A DNA stretch of 64,000 bases, taken from an uncultured Lachnospiraceae bacterium (GTDB lineage: Bacteria; Bacillota; Clostridia; Lachnospirales; Lachnospiraceae). The stretch spans positions 1-64,000 of the forward strand of contig CAJJYZ010000002.1 in NCBI GenBank assembly GCA_905197485.1, written 5' to 3'. The number at the start of each line of letters is the position of its first letter. Within the stretch, counting starts at the first letter, position 1. The position numbers and the translations under genes were made by a program. The notes under the pieces were generated by a model that was not told the origin of the DNA, ran no database searches, and saw only the letters and a program-made list of their open reading frames with translations. This document shows positions 43,915-51,419 of this stretch, piece by piece.

Positions 43915-45241
43915 CTTCCACCTCTTGTATCAGGGTTTTCATGTCACGCTCGATTGTATATTCAAATGCATCCAAGCTATCAATGTCCGTACTCCCGTCA
44001 TCCAACCTCTCATCCTTATCTTTCACATCCTGATTCCATACTGCATCCGAAAATGCTATCTGCAGGCTCTCACAATCTTTTGTAATATAAAATCTATTCG
44101 AGCCCATAAGTCTTACTGTGCATCGAATCCGGTCATTGATAGCTTTCTTTTTTGCCGGTCTTACAGATATCCAAGGGAATCTCTTATCAACTGCATTTCG
44201 GATAGAATTTCCAAGCACTGTCTCCGCATTGTCGTAATACACCGATTCTACATTGCAGTATTCCACGTAGTCCCCATGCTTTACAATCACACCATACCCG
44301 TCTATCACCTGCTGCACAAACTCACAGAAAAGCTCGTCCAACTTATTACTATCGATATCCTCATCCTCGTCCTTCGCCTTGATGCGCTTCGACATGATTC
44401 CAATCACTTCCCGATAATCATCGGTATAGCCGCGCGCTACAAAAGAATGTCCTGACTGATTTCCACCGAAGTCTAATCCGATTTCGATAGATACAATATC
44501 TTCTTTCCGGAACTGTTTTATATTCGCATCTTCTGACACTTCATCCACGACTTCACACCGGAACTTCTCCGGATTATCCGCAAATCGTTTATAGATAGCT
44601 CCTTCCGCTCTCTTCCACAATCCAAGTATTAAGCGGTCATAATAAATAGTTCCTTCGTACTCCTTACATAACTGCTGCACAAATTCTTCCGGAAGAAACG
44701 GATTATCAAAAATTGTATATCTCTGTAGATAAATATCCAGTTCTTCATTGTCTAGAAATTCTTTCAGCCAATGTGTTGGATGCTCCGGGTTACATGAACC
44801 ATCAAAGCACGAATACGGCTTATCTAAACGGGATTTTAACATCTGGAACACCTCTTTGTTCCATTTAGCAACCTCATCACCATAACAATACTTGATAGAT
44901 GCACCCTGTATCTTTGCCACCTGACTGACCTTCTCAGCGCCCAGACAATAGACATCTTCACCACAAATACGTGCCACGTTTCGATTGTTGATATTACCAA
45001 TCAACACATCCGTATAAATTTCACGCATCGGTTGCAGCATATTTCGCTCTATAGATTCTTTTGAGACTCCAAGAATGACATTCAGTCCCGGTTTCCCCGC
45101 TCTCTCTCGAATACGGAAAGGGACAACGAACGCTGTATCTACATAAGACTTCCCGGAACGCACAGCACCAGACTTAATGTTCCAACGGTGAGTTGCATTT
45201 ACGATATACTCATTCTGCTTGTTGCTTAGCTGCATTTTCAT
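43907..45241 (-). CDS. Terminase large subunit (PBSX type)
   Basis: The packaging motor. An N-terminal ATPase with Walker A GAVRSGKS (residues 25-32) and Walker B CYGDEVA is followed by a nuclease domain with the metal-binding aspartate in GLDFGGNQ (about 245) and ASP-rich later motifs. At 444 residues it is the usual length. It overlaps the small subunit gene. Confidence 0.92.
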   Translation of the reverse strand: MKMQLSNKQNEYIVNATHRWNIKSGAVRSGKSYVDTAFVVPFRIRERAGKPGLNVILGVSKESIERNMLQPMREIYTDVLIGNINNRNVARICGEDVYCLGAEKVSQVAKIQGASIKYCYGDEVAKWNKEVFQMLKSRLDKPYSCFDGSCNPEHPTHWLKEFLDNEELDIYLQRYTIFDNPFLPEEFVQQLCKEYEGTIYYDRLILGLWKRAEGAIYKRFADNPEKFRCEVVDEVSEDANIKQFRKEDIVSIEIGLDFGGNQSGHSFVARGYTDDYREVIGIMSKRIKAKDEDEDIDSNKLDELFCEFVQQVIDGYGVIVKHGDYVEYCNVESVYYDNAETVLGNSIRNAVDKRFPWISVRPAKKKAINDRIRCTVRLMGSNRFYITKDCESLQIAFSDAVWNQDVKDKDERLDDGSTDIDSLDAFEYTIERDMKTLIQEVEDG

Positions 45242-45677
45242 ACACTCCCTTTAATATTTCATCCAGCTTGTCAATCGCCTCTTCCGTCTCATTTTCACCT
45301 GTGACTGCCTGTTTTCTTGCTTTCTTGAGTTCTGTATCCGCTTCACGATTCCGGATGTTCTCTTCCGGCTCCGCAGACTGTCCTGCATACTTCGCTACAA
45401 AATTTGCCGCCTTTGTATTTCCCATCAGCGCCTCTTTAATCTGTGCCATTAATAAAGCCGATTCCAACGTACACTCAACCCCAAGCGCACCAAGAACCGG
45501 CTCCCATTCTTCACTATTTATTTTTGACGTAAGCAGAAGGTTCAGAGTCTTCCGGAAGTCCGCTTTTCTTCTCCTTGCCTCTCCACTTGCTTTTCCTGCT
45601 TTAATTGCTATCTCCCGCCGTTCATCCGCGGTTCGTTTGTCAAATCCATGTTTTTTTATGTTATCATAACCGGACAC
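45210..45677 (-). CDS. Terminase small subunit (putative)
   Basis: A 155-residue basic protein. The start (KHGFDKRTADERREIAIKAGKASGEARRRK) resembles KGG-motif proteins and small terminase subunits of Clostridia phages. It lies directly before the large subunit gene and overlaps it by 32 bases. It would recognise the packaging site. Confidence 0.68.
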   Translation of the reverse strand: MSGYDNIKKHGFDKRTADERREIAIKAGKASGEARRRKADFRKTLNLLLTSKINSEEWEPVLGALGVECTLESALLMAQIKEALMGNTKAANFVAKYAGQSAEPEENIRNREADTELKKARKQAVTGENETEEAIDKLDEILKGVYENAAKQQAE

Positions 45678-45761
45678 TCCACCACCTTCCTTTACTTAAA
45701 TTTTTGCATCAGAAAAGCACCCCGGAGGGTGCCTTTCTAAAATATTTATATAACTAGAGAA

Positions 45762-46175
45762 TTAGTTAACACTTTTTGTTATTCCAAGAACACTCATAAT
45801 TGCATCTTGTAATAATTTTGAGTAATTAATTCCTGCTCTTTCTGCTTCTACACTCATCCAATAAGGAATTGTGCAATTTTTCTTTACAGCTTTATTATCA
45901 ACCTTTCTTCTGTATTCAGCAAAATCAACATCGACCAACGTCACAATATCATCTTCCGCCACCTCTATTTTTATAGAATTTGGCTCTGGAAGTCCTTTCC
46001 CATCATCGATTAAGTCAATACCCATAAGACCGATTGCGTCTCTAGCCATTTCCATCGCATCGGCTATACTTTCTCCTTGTGTAGCAATATCAAAATCCGG
46101 AATTTCAACATAAAAAAATCCATCTTCTTCTCTTGATATTACGATTGGGTATGCTCTCCTTTCACTCGTTTTCAT
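45762..46175 (-). CDS. hicB: HicB-family antitoxin
   Basis: A 137-residue protein. The HicB fold is clear: YPIVISREEDGFFYVEIPDFD, TQGESIADAMEMARDAIG, then a C-terminal DNA-binding part ending SKLLQDAIMSVLGI. It binds HicA and probably represses their shared promoter. The start at 46175 follows AAAGGGAG; the ATG at 46220 is not used. It ends short of the terminase genes and begins after hicA. Confidence 0.9.
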   Translation of the reverse strand: MKTSERRAYPIVISREEDGFFYVEIPDFDIATQGESIADAMEMARDAIGLMGIDLIDDGKGLPEPNSIKIEVAEDDIVTLVDVDFAEYRRKVDNKAVKKNCTIPYWMSVEAERAGINYSKLLQDAIMSVLGITKSVN

Positions 46176-46258
46176 TGTTCTTTCTCCCTTTCTTATTACT
46201 TTCTCAACTAAATATAACACAACAGAAAATCACTTAATGTTTCTACAAGAAGTCAGAA

Positions 46259-46432
46259 CTATTTAAGCCCTAACTTCTTGATGATTCGTTTCGCTAATCT
46301 CTCGTTAATATCTGGATGTCTAGGAATCGGTTCCGTTCGCTCCCCATCAGTATATATGTCATGGTTCCCACCATTCCTTTTTACATACCATCCATTACTC
46401 TCGAGTAACTTAACTAATTCTCTCTTCTTCAT
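46259..46432 (-). CDS. hicA: HicA-family mRNA interferase toxin
   Basis: A 57-residue protein with a dsRBD-like fold: KRELVKLLESNGWYVKRNGG, catalytic His24 in GNHDIYT, RHPDINERLAKRIIKKLG. Toxins of this family cut mRNA. It lies upstream of hicB in the usual toxin-first order and was missed by a 60-codon limit. AGGAG lies 9 bases before the ATG. Confidence 0.92.
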   Translation of the reverse strand: MKKRELVKLLESNGWYVKRNGGNHDIYTDGERTEPIPRHPDINERLAKRIIKKLGLK

Positions 46433-46472
46433 TAAGTCATTCTCCTATAAATTTTGTTTACGCGTTACTATA

Positions 46473-46506
46473 CGTATATTATACGCATATCTATAGTATT
46501 TGTCAA
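46473..46506 (-). promoter_or_regulatory. hicAB promoter with overlapping operator
   Basis: On the minus strand TTGACA (46506-46501), 17 bp, TATAAT (46483-46478) is a perfect consensus promoter. CGTATA-T-TATACG (46473-46485) covers the -10 and is a likely HicB operator. A second dyad ATGCGCATTTTATGCGTA (46513-46530) lies upstream. Confidence 0.75.
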
Positions 46507-46535
46507 TAGTAAATGCGCATTTTATGCGTACAAAA

Positions 46536-46557
46536 CCGTCCCACGTAAGTGAGACGG
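46536..46557 (-). terminator. Terminator upstream of hicAB
   Basis: CCGTC/GACGG stem with CAC/GTG inside, followed by TTTTGT on the minus strand. It ends the early transcript just before the hicAB promoter. The 46558-46661 stretch holds nothing else identified, except a TTGGAA-AAAG-TTCCAA dyad. Confidence 0.65.
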
Positions 46558-46661
46558 CTTTTCACATAAACTCTTAGAGTTCGTTTGATGGCGGAAAGAA
46601 CAATTGGAAAAAGTTCCAATCATTCTAGAATAATTATAACATATCTAAAAGTTTAATGTGT

Positions 46662-47078
46662 TTAATCTTTTACGATTCCAGAAATTATTTGTGATATCCT
46701 TCCCTTGGTATATCCAAGTGCATCTGCAACCTTTGTTTGATTCAATCCTTCCAGATACACCATCTCCATAATCTGCCTTTCTACTCCCGCCGGTAAATCC
46801 TCAATAAACTCCCTGACTTCTGTAACTTCCCTCAACAGTTCCACTTGACGCTTTTCTTTCTCCCGAAGCTTGTCCTTAATTGCACTGGCTTCTCTCGGCT
46901 CTTTCATCCGCACCGTCACATGCTCTTCTATGTACGGAAAATCTTTACTCGACTTTGTAACCTTTCCAGACACCTCTGGTACATTCTCCAAACGTTCATT
47001 CAAACGGTCAATCTGTTCGGCAATCAAATCCAGTTCTTTCACATTCGGCTTATACCGGTTTAATAGTTCCTTGTCCAT
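46662..47078 (-). CDS. Late-gene transcription regulator (sigma-70-like region 4 type)
   Basis: A 138-residue protein with a coiled-coil N-terminus and a C-terminal sigma-like helix-turn-helix (EMVYLEGLNQTKVADALGYTKGRISQI, about 105-130). It resembles ArpU/RinA-like phage late regulators, and its place just before the terminase region supports this. The start at 47078 was chosen by distance from GAGGGAG. Confidence 0.75.
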   Translation of the reverse strand: MDKELLNRYKPNVKELDLIAEQIDRLNERLENVPEVSGKVTKSSKDFPYIEEHVTVRMKEPREASAIKDKLREKEKRQVELLREVTEVREFIEDLPAGVERQIMEMVYLEGLNQTKVADALGYTKGRISQIISGIVKD

Positions 47079-47244
47079 CCGCATCTCTCCCTCGATTGTC
47101 TGAATCATTCTTCCGTCCAGTCACTTCATAAGCTCTATGCCGGAAAGCAGCTTCTGCACTCTTGCTCGGCTTCTCTTCTTCTAACTCCTGCATATGGTTC
47201 GCTCGGTCCATCTTCATGCTATGCCTGTCTCGTCTATATCTCAA
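47050..47244 (-). CDS. Small early phage protein, unknown
   Basis: A 64-residue very hydrophilic frame starting at TTG (47244) behind AGAAGG. It overlaps the next gene by 29 bases. The charged helical composition (MQELEEEKPSKSAEAAF) is like other small early phage proteins. The TTG start and overlap lower confidence. Confidence 0.45.
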   Translation of the reverse strand: MRYRRDRHSMKMDRANHMQELEEEKPSKSAEAAFRHRAYEVTGRKNDSDNRGRDADGQGTIKPV

Positions 47245-47291
47245 ATTATCGCCTTCTTTCTCAAGTATTCCAAAACACTAATGTCTGGCAC

Positions 47292-47423
47292 TCATTCTTC
47301 TTTTAGCTCTTGGCAAACTTCCTTCACTATCTCGTGCTCTTCTGCTTCTTTCTTATCTCCGTCACAATACTGTGTGGCATAACGTTCTGTATACTCCCTC
47401 GGAGTTCTGTGCTGCTCACTCAA
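47292..47423 (-). CDS. Small phage protein, unknown
   Basis: A 43-residue frame from a TTG at 47423 with AGAGGTG upstream, overlapping the previous stop. It contains EQHRTPREYTERYATQYCDG and an acidic helical end. Consistent with the chain of overlapping small early genes. Confidence 0.5.
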   Translation of the reverse strand: MSEQHRTPREYTERYATQYCDGDKKEAEEHEIVKEVCQELKEE

Positions 47424-47586
47424 TCTCTATCACCTCTGTTTCACTTGGGAAATCCGGGCAAAACTCTGTACCTTCCAGCCAGGTATAGCTGTGCATCAAT
47501 TCTCTATGCTTTACATTTGCCCGGTTTCTTCTGCATCTTGTTACTTTGCAGTCCCAGTTTGCACAGTATGTCATGTCTTCACTCAT
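47416..47586 (-). CDS. Small Cys-containing phage protein
   Basis: A 56-residue protein (SEDMTYCANWDCKVTRCRRN, later WLEGTEFCPDF). The Cys spacing suggests a small zinc-binding fold common in Clostridia phages. It overlaps the membrane peptide gene by 8 bases. Too short for length filters. Confidence 0.62.
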   Translation of the reverse strand: MSEDMTYCANWDCKVTRCRRNRANVKHRELMHSYTWLEGTEFCPDFPSETEVIEIE

Positions 47587-47668
47587 TGTCTGCCTCCGTA
47601 TTCTTTAAATTCCATAGTAGCGCCACCATAATGAGGACTGCTGCCACTAAGATGATTTTATGTTCCAC
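47579..47668 (-). CDS. 29-residue membrane peptide
   Basis: A GTG start behind GGAGG, a hydrophobic stretch (IILVAAVLIMVALLW), and overlap with both neighbours. Probably a single-pass membrane peptide; function unknown. Confidence 0.45.
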   Translation of the reverse strand: MEHKIILVAAVLIMVALLWNLKNTEADNE

Positions 47669-47840
47669 TTTTTACCTCCATTTCTACCGCTTTTTTCCAA
47701 CACTCCCGGCAAGCTCTCACACTATAAAGTCCTCTTGCATCACATTTCTTTTTTATTCCTACTCTATTGGGGCAAGTTATGCTTACGATTGATGCCACAA
47801 ACGTATCCTTTTCTTCTTGACTATCAAAAATAATTTTCAC
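47658..47840 (-). CDS. Small phage protein, unknown
   Basis: A 60-residue protein starting MKIIFDSQEEKDTFVASIV with Cys residues in the middle and end (CPNRVG, ACRECWK), possibly metal binding. Part of the early leftward transcript. Function unknown. Confidence 0.6.
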   Translation of the reverse strand: MKIIFDSQEEKDTFVASIVSITCPNRVGIKKKCDARGLYSVRACRECWKKAVEMEVKSGT

Positions 47841-47959
47841 TTTTTCACCTCTTTTTTCAAAATAGCCGTAAGTTTTTCTCCTCAGAATTGTATATATATT
47901 AGAGGAGCGAAATATGAGGTCAGAGCTGTGGCACTTAAGACCACGCTCCGCTGTCCTCT
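47841..47959. other. Short intergenic stretch
   Basis: Holds an imperfect GC-rich hairpin (near 47935-47960). No gene found. Confidence 0.3.
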
Positions 47960-48346
47960 TTACTCTGCCTTTGTAAATCTACTCATGATATGTTCCATGC
48001 CTGCTGCCGGAATAGTTTCCTTTGGTTTGTATGGTTCTGGAAGTGGCTGCCATGCTAAAATTCTTCCATCATATATCCCGCAAGTCCAGTACCATAAGTT
48101 TTCTTTAAACCTCATTCTTTTTACTGGATATTCTTTGTCATCACACGTTACAAGATATATCCCTTCTTTTTTAGGTATGTTCTGTTCTGTATAAGGAATC
48201 CAATCATCATTTTTTGCTTCATCCATGTGGGAGCGGATGATTTCTTTTGCATATTCCATTCCTTTACTATAGTTCCACGCATGATCAGCCTCGTAACTGT
48301 TCTGCTCTTTTTCTATCTCTTCCAAGATCTTCTCTAGTACGTTCAT
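47960..48346 (-). CDS. DUF551-like phage protein
   Basis: About 128 residues. The phrase WIPYTEQNIPKKEGIYLVTCDD and the later WYWTCGIYDGRILAWQPLPEPYK match the DUF551 pattern (W-x-P ... P) frequent in phages. The start at 48346 has AAAGGAG upstream and touches the previous stop. Function unknown. Confidence 0.75.
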   Translation of the reverse strand: MNVLEKILEEIEKEQNSYEADHAWNYSKGMEYAKEIIRSHMDEAKNDDWIPYTEQNIPKKEGIYLVTCDDKEYPVKRMRFKENLWYWTCGIYDGRILAWQPLPEPYKPKETIPAAGMEHIMSRFTKAE

Positions 48347-48951
48347 TAAATAACTCCTTTCTCTTTTAGCTGTTCCGTAGCTAATCGGAAAGCCAACATA
48401 TACACGTCCAAAATTCCTGTTGATCTTTTCCCGATATCTCCAGCAAATTCCCATACATCACAGAAATGTTCTGACAATGCATCATATCCTTTTGGACCAA
48501 CTCCTGTGTCATCAGAAAAATCTTCTAGTACATCTTCATAAAATTCTTCTAATTTATCTTCATCTGTTTCAAAATCAAATCTATCATGTTGAAGAATTTC
48601 TTCCATCATATCCCATTCTTCCAATAATTCCTTTAAGTCTTTTTTCGCATTTTCGGAATCATATGTGTATATTTCACGATTATGACAATCGATTTTTTCT
48701 CGGAAATAACCCACATTATTTACAAAGTCTGAAAATCCTTTGAAGGTCATGTTGTTATAATTCGATGCAATCAATTCTCCTAAATCACCAGATATATGTA
48801 ATCTGCAATAATCTTCTTCAAAAAGAAATCTGATTCTGTATTCATTGCTATCAGAACGTTTAAAATCTACAATCTTGATGTTTCCATAATCTGTGAATTT
48901 TGCTATATGATTCACAAATTGTTTTTTCTGAAATTTTAAATCAACCATCAC
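48346..48951 (-). CDS. Phage early protein, unknown
   Basis: A 201-residue protein with an N-terminal beta region and a long acidic helical middle (KKDLKELLEEWDMMEEIL, DEDKLEEFYEDVLEDF). No known motif seen. It is located between YopX-like and DUF551-like genes. Confidence 0.65.
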   Translation of the reverse strand: MMVDLKFQKKQFVNHIAKFTDYGNIKIVDFKRSDSNEYRIRFLFEEDYCRLHISGDLGELIASNYNNMTFKGFSDFVNNVGYFREKIDCHNREIYTYDSENAKKDLKELLEEWDMMEEILQHDRFDFETDEDKLEEFYEDVLEDFSDDTGVGPKGYDALSEHFCDVWEFAGDIGKRSTGILDVYMLAFRLATEQLKEKGVI

Positions 48952-49355
48952 TCCACCTCCAACAAATCTGCATTATCAAAAACGTTGCCGATTACTTCAA
49001 CACAGTTCCTTTCACATGCATAAAATCCAAGATTGCAAGCGTCTGTGTGCATCTCTTTTCCAAATACATAACTGTAATCTAACTGCCAATCTCCTTTATT
49101 GTATGTCACGATTTCAGGATATTTTTCTTTTCTATCGCAAATATCATTCTCCCAAATCTTCTTTCCGTTCTTGTCGGTAAGTCCGGTGTATTGGCAAAGG
49201 GTGTCGGGATCGATAGGGTGTGCATATAACGCACCTGATTCGATTGGCTGTATTCGATATTTAAATCTGTCAAGCCGAGATTGATCTATTACAATACACC
49301 CTTCCACCCATTCTCCATTATCTTTTCTCTTTGCTTTAAAAAAGATTTCTCTCAT
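48948..49355 (-). CDS. YopX-family phage protein
   Basis: A 135-residue protein with the YopX signature: FKAKRKDNGEWVEG at the start, then LCQYTGLTDKNGKKIWENDI. Common in Gram-positive phages; function unknown. It overlaps the next gene by 4 bases. Confidence 0.88.
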   Translation of the reverse strand: MREIFFKAKRKDNGEWVEGCIVIDQSRLDRFKYRIQPIESGALYAHPIDPDTLCQYTGLTDKNGKKIWENDICDRKEKYPEIVTYNKGDWQLDYSYVFGKEMHTDACNLGFYACERNCVEVIGNVFDNADLLEVE

Positions 49356-49368
49356 ATTTTCAACCTTC

Positions 49369-49521
49369 CTATTCCCTTAATTCATAAATAAATAACATCA
49401 TAAATACGTTCACAAGTGTGCCGCACAAGACAATTTCCTTTATATCGTTTGAAAAACACATGATACAGAAAAATGCAAACACTGCCACGGCATTAACAAT
49501 AGCTTTACCTATATTTCTCAT
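49369..49521 (-). CDS. 50-residue membrane protein
   Basis: Begins MRNIGKAIVNAVAVFAFFCI and has a second hydrophobic segment (LVNVFMMLFIY). AGGAG lies 11 bases before the ATG, which overlaps the stop of the Lar-like gene (ATGA-type overlap). Too short for length filters. Function unknown. Confidence 0.6.
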   Translation of the reverse strand: MRNIGKAIVNAVAVFAFFCIMCFSNDIKEIVLCGTLVNVFMMLFIYELRE

Positions 49522-49757
49522 TCTTCCACTCTCCTGTTCCATGCTTCAATTGCCTTACATTTGCAATCTTCAATATTCTCTAATACTTTGTCTACATTTT
49601 CCATATTCGGGCAATACCCTGTAGTTTTTGCATAGCATTTCTCACATTCGCACCATATAGTCCAACCAATAGTGCTTTTTCTTCCCATTTTTATTTTTAC
49701 TTCTCCACCACAAAACGGGCATTTCTTTAGTTCTTCTCTAACTTTCTTTTCGTCCAT
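49518..49757 (-). CDS. Lar-family restriction alleviation-like zinc protein
   Basis: A 79-residue protein with a zinc ribbon: KKCPFCGGEVK near the start and WCECEKCYA in the middle, then EAWNRR at the end. Lar/RalR-like proteins modulate restriction enzymes in some phages; many family members have no tested role. Early place in the lytic transcript would suit protection of incoming DNA. Confidence 0.75.
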   Translation of the reverse strand: MDEKKVREELKKCPFCGGEVKIKMGRKSTIGWTIWCECEKCYAKTTGYCPNMENVDKVLENIEDCKCKAIEAWNRRVEE

Positions 49758-50001
49758 ATTCCATCACCTCGACTATCTCCAACCACAACCCATGTTCTCC
49801 GTCTTTCTCATGCAAGAAATCTGTTTCGATTCCCTCTTTCGCAAGCAACATCATTAAATCGACCATTTCTTTGCTTGTAGCACATTTTATCGTATCTCCT
49901 ACCTTTAACCGCTTGTTCGGCTTTTCTTGGCAGAGAGGGCAGACCATTCTACCCTCTGGTATGATTTCTCCGCAACAAACACATCTATCTTCCATTTGCA
50001 A
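49738..50001 (-). CDS. Small zinc-finger phage protein
   Basis: An 87-residue protein. CVCCGE and CPLCQE form a CxxC pair near the start; the remainder is a small alpha/beta unit similar to DUF2007-like folds (ATSKEMVDLMMLLAKEGIETDF). Function unknown. Confidence 0.6.
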   Translation of the reverse strand: MQMEDRCVCCGEIIPEGRMVCPLCQEKPNKRLKVGDTIKCATSKEMVDLMMLLAKEGIETDFLHEKDGEHGLWLEIVEVMEYGRKES

Positions 50002-50497
50002 TCACCTTCTTATAGCATTGCTTTAACTCTTCGTCACAATAGCTACCAAAATTCGAACCATTATCATGACACATTTCTCCTATAGCACACCCTTTGCAAA
50101 ATTGTAAATTGTCGCAATATTCATCACACGCCCCAACCATCTCATTTCTGCTTGGCTCAATCTCAATCTTCTCACCCGTTAATTCTTCTAATTTCTTACG
50201 CATTTCTTCGGCGGTCATGTGTTTTGTTACATCTCGTTCCCAAATGAGTTCAAGGCTTTCGTCTTTAAATAAATCTTCAAGACTGGTAATAAAATTATTT
50301 TTTACTTTAAAAACTCTGATAATATCAAAATCCCTAGCATATAATTGCGTATCTGTTAAATCATTTCCATATCCTTTAAGTCTGTTATACCCATCATTGT
50401 TTAAAACCCTATCTCCAAGTACAATGTATTTTCTTTTATTTCTTTCTTCAACTACCATCCCGTCTTTCAAATCAGCTTTTGTAAATTCTTTCTGCAT
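49985..50497 (-). CDS. Phage early protein with Cys-rich C-terminus
   Basis: A 170-residue protein. The N-terminus (FTKADLKDGMVVEERN) is a common phage start; the C-terminal part has seven or so Cys (ACDEYCDNLQFCKGCAIGEM), likely metal binding. Function unknown. Confidence 0.62.
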   Translation of the reverse strand: MQKEFTKADLKDGMVVEERNKRKYIVLGDRVLNNDGYNRLKGYGNDLTDTQLYARDFDIIRVFKVKNNFITSLEDLFKDESLELIWERDVTKHMTAEEMRKKLEELTGEKIEIEPSRNEMVGACDEYCDNLQFCKGCAIGEMCHDNGSNFGSYCDEELKQCYKKVIANGR

Positions 50498-50506
50498 AAC
50501 ATCCTC

Positions 50507-50878
50507 CTACATTTTCCTCTCTAAAAACTCCGCTGCTTCTTCACAATCTTTTTCAAACCGCATACCAAGTGCTTCTAAAACGTCCAAATTGTACGTTTCC
50601 TTGTAATATTCCGCTACATCGGTGAAATACTTGTCATCCTCTCCGATTTCCTCTATACGCCCTTTTGCGAACGCTAGGAAGCTATGTAGTCCTCTCTCTT
50701 TGTACCCGTGTTTCATTTCCAAGTATTCGCACGCCACAAAGCAGAACCGACAGAACGCTCTAAGCGCTGACTGCTGCATATCATCTTTTCTAGCGTCTTG
50801 ATATTCTTTAGAATTTAGTGCTTGTTCCACTAGCTTATGTACTTGGTGTTTCTTGTGTGCTTTGCTCGCCCAACTCAT
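50507..50878 (-). CDS. Phage early protein, unknown
   Basis: A 123-residue helical protein (HKKHQVHKLVEQAL, LRAFCRFCFVACEYLE). No motif recognised. It resembles other early proteins between replication and terminase genes in Clostridia phages. Confidence 0.62.
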   Translation of the reverse strand: MSWASKAHKKHQVHKLVEQALNSKEYQDARKDDMQQSALRAFCRFCFVACEYLEMKHGYKERGLHSFLAFAKGRIEEIGEDDKYFTDVAEYYKETYNLDVLEALGMRFEKDCEEAAEFLERKM

Positions 50879-51002
50879 TTCTTTTCTCCCCTAACACATT
50901 TTTTCTTACCGCTTGCGCACATCTGCCTTTTGGATTAAGTATCGCACAGACCAAATCCCATTGTAGGCAGAGTGTTTTGTCGATTGGTTTACTTCCTTCC
51001 AT
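50835..51002 (-). CDS. 55-residue phage protein
   Basis: Begins MEGSKPIDKTLCLQWDLVCA, with three Cys. AAGGAG lies 7 bases upstream. It overlaps both neighbouring genes, as is typical of phage operons. Missed by length filters. Function unknown. Confidence 0.62.
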   Translation of the reverse strand: MEGSKPIDKTLCLQWDLVCAILNPKGRCAQAVRKNVLGEKRNELGEQSTQETPST

Positions 51003-51207
51003 TTGTTTTCTCCTTATTATGAATCTCTTGGATTACCGGAGCGAACCACAATAATAGATTTCGCACCAAGCAATCACCCTTATATTTCTTAACAAGCTGC
51101 TCAGAACGCTTATTGTATTCCAACAAGTCATGATCTGACAGATAATCCTTGTAGTTCTTCCAGCAATCGTTGTATAATAACTGTACTTTATTCTGTAATT
51201 CGTCCAT
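50989..51207 (-). CDS. Phage early protein, unknown
   Basis: A 72-residue protein from MDELQNKVQLLYNDCWKNYK; AAAGGAT is 5 bases upstream, and the longer frame from 51279 is rejected. Helical and basic. It is the first gene after the putative origin. Confidence 0.6.
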   Translation of the reverse strand: MDELQNKVQLLYNDCWKNYKDYLSDHDLLEYNKRSEQLVKKYKGDCLVRNLLLWFAPVIQEIHNKEKTNGRK

Positions 51208-51276
51208 TTTATATCCTTTCGTTACACTTTTTAAAATAATAGTAACCAAACTGTAACTATAAAGTGCTCTATTTAT

Positions 51277-51417
51277 CACGGTTTCAAGGTACGGTTACAC
51301 GGTTACACGGTTACATTAGGTTTTACATATAGAGGGCTTCTAAGTGTGTATCAGACACCGACACTTTGTTCCAGTATATATATGCAAAAGTGCGTGTAAC
51401 CCTTGTAACCTGTAACC
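51277..51417. other. Repeat-rich region, putative phage replication origin
   Basis: Three perfect tandem copies of ACGGTTAC (51291-51314) face three GTAACC copies (51396-51401, 51405-51410, 51412-51417) about 80 bp away, with AT-rich DNA (TATATATATG) between. It lies directly after the helicase/primase genes. Iterons near replication genes are typical phage origins; a regulator site is the alternative. Confidence 0.5.
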
Positions 51418-51419
51418 TT

